DNA of 17,244 nucleotides, taken from positions 1-17,244 of the forward strand of contig CANQVQ010000027.1 of assembly GCA_947627335.1 (NCBI GenBank), written 5' to 3'. This DNA is from an uncultured Clostridia bacterium (lineage in GTDB: Bacteria > Bacillota > Clostridia > Oscillospirales > CAG-382). The notes under the pieces were generated by a model. That model did not search any database, was not told where the DNA came from, and worked only from the letters and a program-made list of their open reading frames with translations. Shown here in pieces: positions 13,224 through 17,244 of the stretch (within the stretch, counting starts at the first letter, position 1; each line of letters begins with the position of its first letter). A program made the translations under genes and the position numbers.

Positions 13224-13252
13224 TTGCAAATGCCGTCGAGTTGTGCTAAAAT
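13224..13252 (+). promoter_or_regulatory. Promoter of the dCMP deaminase-tsaD operon
   Basis: TTGCAA (13224-13229), a 17-bp spacer ending in TGTGC, and TAAAAT (13247-13252) lie 23 bases before the ATG of the deaminase gene, leaving a very short leader that begins near the GGAGGAG ribosome site. Confidence 0.85.
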
Positions 13253-13275
13253 AGAGAAATGGAGGAGATTACGGT

Positions 13276-13761
13276 ATGGAGCGAAAGAGCAAGATCAACT
13301 ACTACCTCGACATCGCCCAAACGGTCGCGACGCGGTCCACCTGCCTGCGCAAGCATTACGGCGCCATCATCGTGCGGAACGACGTCATCGTATCGACCGG
13401 CTACAACGGCGCACCGCGTGGACGGCAGAACTGCTCGGACATCGGCGGCTGCCTGCGGGACAAACTCAACATCCCACGCGGCGAACGCTACGAACTCTGC
13501 CGCTCGGTCCACGCGGAGGCGAACGCGATCATTTCCGCCGCACGGGAGAGTATGCTCGGCGCGGACCTCTACCTCTGCTGCGTCGATCCGTTTTCCGGCG
13601 CGACGGTCCCCGGCACGACCAGCTGCCAGATGTGCAAGCGTCTGGTCATCAACGCGGGGATCCAACGGGTATACGTCCGCGAGGACGGGGACGCGTATTC
13701 CGTCTACGAGGTCGAGGACTGGATCAAAAACGACGACAGCCTCGGGCAGATCGGGTACTGA
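13276..13761 (+). CDS. dCMP deaminase (ComEB-like cytidine/deoxycytidylate deaminase)
   Basis: A 161-residue zinc enzyme predicted to convert dCMP to dUMP, feeding dTMP synthesis. ATG 13276 follows GGAGGAG (13261-13267). The catalytic motif HAEANAI places zinc ligand His79 and proton shuttle Glu81; the other ligands are Cys117 and Cys120 in TSCQMC, where most relatives have Pro before the first Cys. GYNGAPRG (42-49) is the usual substrate-side loop of dCMP deaminases, and RLVINAGI follows the zinc site. A CSDIGGCLRDKLNIPRGERYELC insertion-like loop (53-75, only ends quoted from sight) carries three further cysteines as in the phage T4/clostridial type. It leads an operon with two lipoproteins; the first lipoprotein's ribosome site begins at its stop codon. 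Confidence 0.92.
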   Translation: MERKSKINYYLDIAQTVATRSTCLRKHYGAIIVRNDVIVSTGYNGAPRGRQNCSDIGGCLRDKLNIPRGERYELCRSVHAEANAIISAARESMLGADLYLCCVDPFSGATVPGTTSCQMCKRLVINAGIQRVYVREDGDAYSVYEVEDWIKNDDSLGQIGY

Positions 13762-13777
13762 AAAGGAGAAAAGAACC

Positions 13778-14473
13778 ATGTCAAAGCGCCTTCGCGCCCT
13801 GTCCGCCCTGCTTCTGTGCGTTTCGCTGCTGCTCGCGTCCTGCGGCGAAAAATGGGAGCAGACCGAATTCGGCTTCCGAAGCGAAAAGACCGGCGTCGAA
13901 TACGTCGCCTGCAACGTCATCGCGGTCAAGCCGGTCGCACGGGTGGATTCCGAGCCGTACTGCGAAGCGGACGGCGTGCCGTACTACGCGATCCGCGACG
14001 AGGAGCCGGAACAATTCCTGTGCGATTACGACGAAAAGAGCCAAAGCAGCATCGTCTACCGCAACAAGGAACTGCCGGACGTCACGATCGAAAACTTCAA
14101 CGCCATCGCCGCATGGCTGATGCTCGACGGCGATATGCCGCTGATGGTCGCGCAGCTGTACGCGGACGACGAATACCTCGCTGAAGAGCTGCGCGGACGC
14201 AACCCCTCGCAGGACACGGCGCTGGTCCGCAAGATCACCGACGCGCTGGTCAACGGACAGGCGCGGAACGTCCCGCAGGACACCTATTCCGACGACGACC
14301 TCTACTATTTCCGGCTGCTCAGCGCCGATTACCCCGGGCTGTACTACAGCGTCTGCTTTTTCGGGGACGTCTACGGGCGCTACTATGTGCAGGATATGGC
14401 GACCTTCCGCATCGCGGACGCCCCGCCGGAGATCGTCGCATGGATCGTCGGAGCGAACGGAGATACGATATGA
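13778..14473 (+). CDS. Predicted lipoprotein of unknown function
   Basis: A 231-residue protein. ATG 13778 follows AAAAGGAG (13761-13768) and comes 17 bases after the deaminase stop. It has a typical lipoprotein signal: basic MSKRLR, a hydrophobic stretch, and lipobox LLASC with Cys22 as the lipidation site, so the mature protein should be tethered to the outer face of the membrane. The mature part is acidic, rich in Tyr and Asp, with segments such as EYVACNVIAVKPV, VPYYAIRDEEPEQFLCDYD and PGLYYSVCFFGDVYGRYYV. It also has a helical centre (IENFNAIAAWLMLDGDM). I do not recognise the family. The next lipoprotein gene overlaps it by four bases (ATGA), so the two may act together at the cell surface. 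Confidence 0.85.
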   Translation: MSKRLRALSALLLCVSLLLASCGEKWEQTEFGFRSEKTGVEYVACNVIAVKPVARVDSEPYCEADGVPYYAIRDEEPEQFLCDYDEKSQSSIVYRNKELPDVTIENFNAIAAWLMLDGDMPLMVAQLYADDEYLAEELRGRNPSQDTALVRKITDALVNGQARNVPQDTYSDDDLYYFRLLSADYPGLYYSVCFFGDVYGRYYVQDMATFRIADAPPEIVAWIVGANGDTI

Positions 14474-14862
14474 AACGAAAAACCGTATGCCTGCTTCTGG
14501 CGCTGCTCGCGCTCCTGCCGGGATGTCAGACGAAATACTACCATGAAACCTCCTCGGAGACGCTCTCCGTCGAGTCCCTGACGGATCCCGTCCCGCCGTT
14601 CGTGTTCGGGCAAAACGGGTTCTACGACACTTCGTCGGACGCGGAGTATCTGCCCGTGCCGGAGGTGGAGGCGAAGGAGCGGGGGGAGGAATACTTCTCC
14701 GACGGCGAAAGGACGCTCTACCGGGTGGAAGGGCTGCACGAAAGCTACTTCCTCATGGACGAGGAGGGGGTCGTCTATAAGAACGCCGCCATGCCGTGGA
14801 TGATCCAACCGGGCGAGGACGGCTGGGCGGACGACTATCCCGCCCTGACCTATGTCGGTTGA
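14470..14862 (+). CDS. Second small predicted lipoprotein of unknown function
   Basis: A 130-residue protein starting at ATG 14470, overlapping the previous stop in an ATGA junction. CGGAGA (14458-14463) is a usable ribosome site; an ATG at 14440 is in frame but would put charged residues before the signal. The signal is MKRKTVCLLLALLALLPGC, with Cys19 as the lipidation site. The mature chain is short and acidic, with many Glu, Tyr and Pro and no Cys, and includes PPFVFGQNGFYDTSSDAEY and FSDGERTLYRVEGLHESYF. No known domain was recognised. Its end overlaps the rimI start by 11 bases. Confidence 0.82.
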   Translation: MKRKTVCLLLALLALLPGCQTKYYHETSSETLSVESLTDPVPPFVFGQNGFYDTSSDAEYLPVPEVEAKERGEEYFSDGERTLYRVEGLHESYFLMDEEGVVYKNAAMPWMIQPGEDGWADDYPALTYVG

Positions 14863-15289
14863 AATTTCTCCGCTGACGGCGGAACGCGTACCGGAGGCGG
14901 CGGAAGTCGAAAAAGCCTGCCTTGAAACCGCGTGGAGCGCCCGCCAGCTCGCGGAATTGCCCCCGGAAGCGGTCTATCTGACCGCCGTCGCGGACGGAAG
15001 GGTCTGCGGGGTCGGGAGTATGTACTGCGTCGGCGGCGAAGCGGAGCTGCAGAACCTCGCGGTCCTGCCGGATCACCGACGGCGCGGCGTCGCGCAGGCC
15101 CTGCTCGACGGGCTGTTCGGCGAAGCGCGGAAGCGGGGGTGCGCAAGCGTATTTTTGGAGGTCGACGGCGGCAATTCCGCCGCGCAGGCGCTCTACCGCA
15201 AAAACGGCTTCCTGCAGGTCGGCGTGCGGCGCGGATTCTACCGCGGACGGGACGCGCTGCTGCTTCGGAAAGGATTGGAAACGCTTTGA
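14852..15289 (+). CDS. rimI: GNAT N-acetyltransferase, RimI-like
   Basis: A 145-residue acetyltransferase, probably acetylating the N-terminal alanine of ribosomal protein S18 as RimI does, or another protein N-terminus. The acetyl-CoA binding motif RRRGVA (residues 76-81) follows the strand AELQNLAVLPDH. The C-terminal part ALYRKNGFLQVGVRRGFY and DALLLRKGL matches RimI layout. ATG 14852 lies inside the end of the lipoprotein gene (11-base overlap) with no clear ribosome site, so translation is probably coupled. It overlaps tsaD by four bases. In Firmicutes rimI commonly sits between tsaB and tsaD; here tsaB and tsaE are absent from the spot and lipoprotein genes precede it. Confidence 0.88.
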   Translation: MSVEISPLTAERVPEAAEVEKACLETAWSARQLAELPPEAVYLTAVADGRVCGVGSMYCVGGEAELQNLAVLPDHRRRGVAQALLDGLFGEARKRGCASVFLEVDGGNSAAQALYRKNGFLQVGVRRGFYRGRDALLLRKGLETL

Positions 15290-16305
15290 AACTACTCGGA
15301 ATCGAATCCTCCTGCGACGAAACCGCCGCGGCGGTCGTGGAGGACGGGCGGAAACTGCTTTCCTCCGTCGTCGCGACGCAGGTGGAGATCCACGCCCTCT
15401 ACGGCGGCGTGGTGCCGGAGATCGCCTCCCGCGCCCATACGGAAGCGCTCTGGGGCGTGACCGAACAGGCGCTGCGGGAAGCGGGGCTGACCCTCGCGGA
15501 CGTCGACGCCGTCGCCGTCACCTACGCCCCCGGGCTTATCGGGGCGCTGCTGACCGGCGTATCCTTCGCGAAAGGGCTTGCGCTCGCGTCCGGCAAGCCG
15601 CTCGTCCCGGTACATCATCTGCGGGGGCACGTCGCGGCGGTCTATCTGGTTTCCCCGGGGCTGGAGCCGCCGTTCGCGGCGCTTTGCGTGTCCGGCGGGA
15701 ACACCGAACTGCTCGCGGTGGAGGGGTATACGTCCTACCGACAGGTCGGCACGACGCGGGACGACGCGGCGGGCGAAGCGTTCGACAAGTGTGCGCGGGT
15801 GCTGGGGCTTCCCTATCCGGGCGGCGCCGCCATGGACAAACTCGCGTCCGTCGGAAACCCGGACGCCTACCCGTTCCCGGAAGGAAACGTCAACGGCTGC
15901 CCGTTCGATTTCTCCTTCTCCGGGCTGAAGACCGCCGTCATCAACACGGTCCACACCGCGACCCAACGCGGACAAACGACGGACGACGCCTTCCGTGCGG
16001 ACATCGCCGCGTCCTTCACCAAAGCCGTCGTGCGGACGCTGACCGACCGGCTCGAGCTGCTGCTGCAGAGCGAACCGACCCTGCGGGACGTGGTGCTCTG
16101 CGGCGGTGTGGCGGCGAACTCGCACCTGCGTTCCGCCTGCGCGGACCTCGCGTCCAAATACGGGCGGACGCTGCACCTGCCGCCGCTGAAGCTGTGCGGC
16201 GACAACGCCGCGATGATCGCGTCGCAGGGGTACTACGAACTGCTCGCCGGGCATACCGCCGACGCGACGCTCAACGCCCACGCGACCCTGTCGATCGGCG
16301 AATAA
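15286..16305 (+). CDS. tsaD: tRNA N6-threonylcarbamoyladenosine synthase subunit TsaD
   Basis: A 339-residue ASKHA-fold protein that transfers the threonylcarbamoyl group to A37 of ANN-decoding tRNAs, with TsaB and TsaE. TTG 15286 is taken as start because it gives the exact family N-terminus (M)KLLGIESSCDETAAAVVEDG after AAAGGA (15269-15274), and no ATG or GTG fits. It overlaps the rimI stop in a TTGA junction. Visible motifs include SRAHTEAL, HHLRGHVAAVY with metal ligands His111 and His115, VSGGNTELL, and GDNAAMIA with metal ligand Asp306. Length is typical. The rare TTG start together with the overlap suggests that TsaD output depends on upstream translation. tsaB and tsaE must be elsewhere. 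Confidence 0.96.
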   Translation: MKLLGIESSCDETAAAVVEDGRKLLSSVVATQVEIHALYGGVVPEIASRAHTEALWGVTEQALREAGLTLADVDAVAVTYAPGLIGALLTGVSFAKGLALASGKPLVPVHHLRGHVAAVYLVSPGLEPPFAALCVSGGNTELLAVEGYTSYRQVGTTRDDAAGEAFDKCARVLGLPYPGGAAMDKLASVGNPDAYPFPEGNVNGCPFDFSFSGLKTAVINTVHTATQRGQTTDDAFRADIAASFTKAVVRTLTDRLELLLQSEPTLRDVVLCGGVAANSHLRSACADLASKYGRTLHLPPLKLCGDNAAMIASQGYYELLAGHTADATLNAHATLSIGE

Positions 16306-16321
16306 GGAGGAAAACGGACGA

Positions 16322-17128
16322 ATGGACGGCAATCTGCCCCGCTGGGCGAAGCGGGCGAAGGAACTGGACCTGCTGCGTGGGATCGCGGTGCTGCTGATGA
16401 TCGCCGACCACTTCTTTTTCGACCTTTGGGGGCTTCTGCCGGACATTTTTTCGACCTATCCGAAACCGCTCGAAGCGCTCGGGCGGTCCTACTGGAACTG
16501 GGAGGTCCGCGCCGTCGTGCGTCCGATCGTGCTGTTCGTGTTCTTCGCGCTGACCGGGGTCTGCTGCTCCTTTTCGCACAGCAACCTCCTGCGCGGGGGC
16601 AAGCTGTTCGCGGTCGCGATGGCGCTGACCGGCGGGACCTACGCCGTCGGGCGGCTGATCGACGAGCCGGACCTGACCATCGCCTGCGGCGTGCTGCACT
16701 GCATCTCGCTCGCCCTGCTGCTGGTCGGGCTCTGCGAAAAGCTCCGCATGAACAAATGGATCTATCTCGCCGTCGGGCTTTCGCTCTGGGGGTTCGGCGT
16801 CGCCGTCGACCTGCTGGTGGATCCGAAGCTGGTGCATTACGGCGCGGAGCCGCTGCTCCCGCTTTTGGTGAAGTCCTTCTTCGGGTTTGCAATGTGCGGG
16901 TCGGACAGTTTCTCCTTCCCGTCGGTCTGCGGACAGATCTTCGTCGGGGTGTTCCTCGGGAAACAGTTCTACCCCGAACGGAAGTCCCTGCTCAAAAGCC
17001 CCTACCGCAACCACCCGCTGACCTTCCTCGGGCGGTACAGCCTGTGGGTCTATTTCGCCCACCAACTGCTCCTGCCGGTGCTGACGTCGTTGGTACTGCT
17101 CGCGAAGGGGTATACGCTTGCCCTGTAA
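16322..17128 (+). CDS. DUF1624 / heparan-alpha-glucosaminide N-acetyltransferase-like membrane protein
   Basis: A 268-residue integral membrane protein with about seven hydrophobic segments. ATG 16322 follows AAGGAGG, which begins inside the tsaD stop (16304-16310). The opening KELDLLRGIAVLLMIADHFFFDL, with its Arg and the Asp-His pair in the first helix, is the hallmark of the DUF1624/HGSNAT-cat family. FALTGVCCSFS and GRYSLWVYFAHQLLLPVL near the end also fit. Relatives move acyl groups across membranes to sugars, with the helix-1 His proposed as catalytic. The bacterial substrate is unknown and could be a cell-envelope glycan. No terminator was seen after it; the next gene starts 27 bases on. 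Confidence 0.87.
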   Translation: MDGNLPRWAKRAKELDLLRGIAVLLMIADHFFFDLWGLLPDIFSTYPKPLEALGRSYWNWEVRAVVRPIVLFVFFALTGVCCSFSHSNLLRGGKLFAVAMALTGGTYAVGRLIDEPDLTIACGVLHCISLALLLVGLCEKLRMNKWIYLAVGLSLWGFGVAVDLLVDPKLVHYGAEPLLPLLVKSFFGFAMCGSDSFSFPSVCGQIFVGVFLGKQFYPERKSLLKSPYRNHPLTFLGRYSLWVYFAHQLLLPVLTSLVLLAKGYTLAL

Positions 17129-17155
17129 TTTTTCTGTGAAAAAGGTGATGCTTCC

Positions 17156-17244
17156 ATGGCGGAAAGCCTGTACGAACGTCTGGCGGACAACCAGAACAGT
17201 TCCTCCCCGGCGCTCTACTACGAAAACATACGCATTTCCTACCC
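17156..17244 (+). CDS. Start of a further gene, possibly an AMP-forming acyl-CoA synthetase (cut by window end)
   Basis: ATG 17156 follows AAAAAGGTG about nine bases upstream. Only 29 codons are visible, beginning MAESLYERLADNQ and reaching ALYYENIRISYP. The pattern of a short helix followed by 'PALYYENIRISY' resembles the N-terminus of AMP-dependent ligases (acyl-CoA synthetases and related adenylating enzymes). No catalytic motif lies inside the window, so the family is tentative. It probably continues the preceding operon. Confidence 0.6.
   Translation, partial: MAESLYERLADNQNSSSPALYYENIRISY

Noticed and set aside
1..17244. CRISPR arrays, insertion sequences, phage genes, tRNA genes
   Set aside because: None seen on reading: no regularly spaced repeats beyond the box array, no transposase or integrase motifs, no tRNA-like cloverleaf with a TTCGANTC arm.

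Overview
The window looks like chromosomal DNA of a GC-rich Clostridia member (Firmicutes/Bacillota), perhaps a gut Oscillospirales- or Christensenellales-like lineage. The lineage is inferred from the gene families (DUF421 with DUF4363, DUF6062, DUF6198, a BmrCD-type ABC pair, clostridial TrkA/TrkH), strong AGGAGG-type ribosome sites, sigma-A promoters with exact 17-bp spacers, and GC-rich codons beside AT-richer intergenic DNA. No transposase, integrase, phage gene or CRISPR array was seen. This reads as ordinary core chromosome with a few unusual non-coding elements.

Left edge (1-345): tandem rRNA-type promoters on the minus strand (P1 213-241, P2 119-147) and a boxA-like leader point to an rRNA operon just left of the window. 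Rightward from there: a DUF421 membrane protein and a DUF4363 protein (346-1195); a roughly 300-bp leader region; ribulose-phosphate 3-epimerase (rpe), a membrane-anchored VanY-type D,D-carboxypeptidase and a 30-residue Cys-tailed membrane microprotein, closed by a terminator at 3373-3408. Two large palindromes and a second small hydrophobic ORF follow, then the Cys/His-rich DUF6062 gene (3811-4509).

The most unusual non-coding stretch is 4546-4662: six DnaA-box-like nonamers, all in one orientation, with a 26-bp perfect direct repeat, lying between convergent genes and before a bidirectional terminator. A leftward gene for an unknown two-helix membrane protein (4808-5509) follows.

Right part: trkA and trkH form a K+ uptake operon, but trkH is split by a frameshift near 7555. 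After a terminator comes an operon with a DUF6198/YczE-like membrane protein and a heterodimeric ABC exporter (one degenerate, one consensus ATPase site), closed by a terminator at 13101-13134. A final tightly packed operon encodes a dCMP deaminase, two lipoproteins, rimI, tsaD (TTG start), a DUF1624 membrane acyltransferase-like protein, and the first 29 codons of what may be an AMP-forming acyl-CoA synthetase. Several of its junctions overlap, which implies translational coupling.

All calls come from reading the sequence and remembered family motifs. No database search was run.
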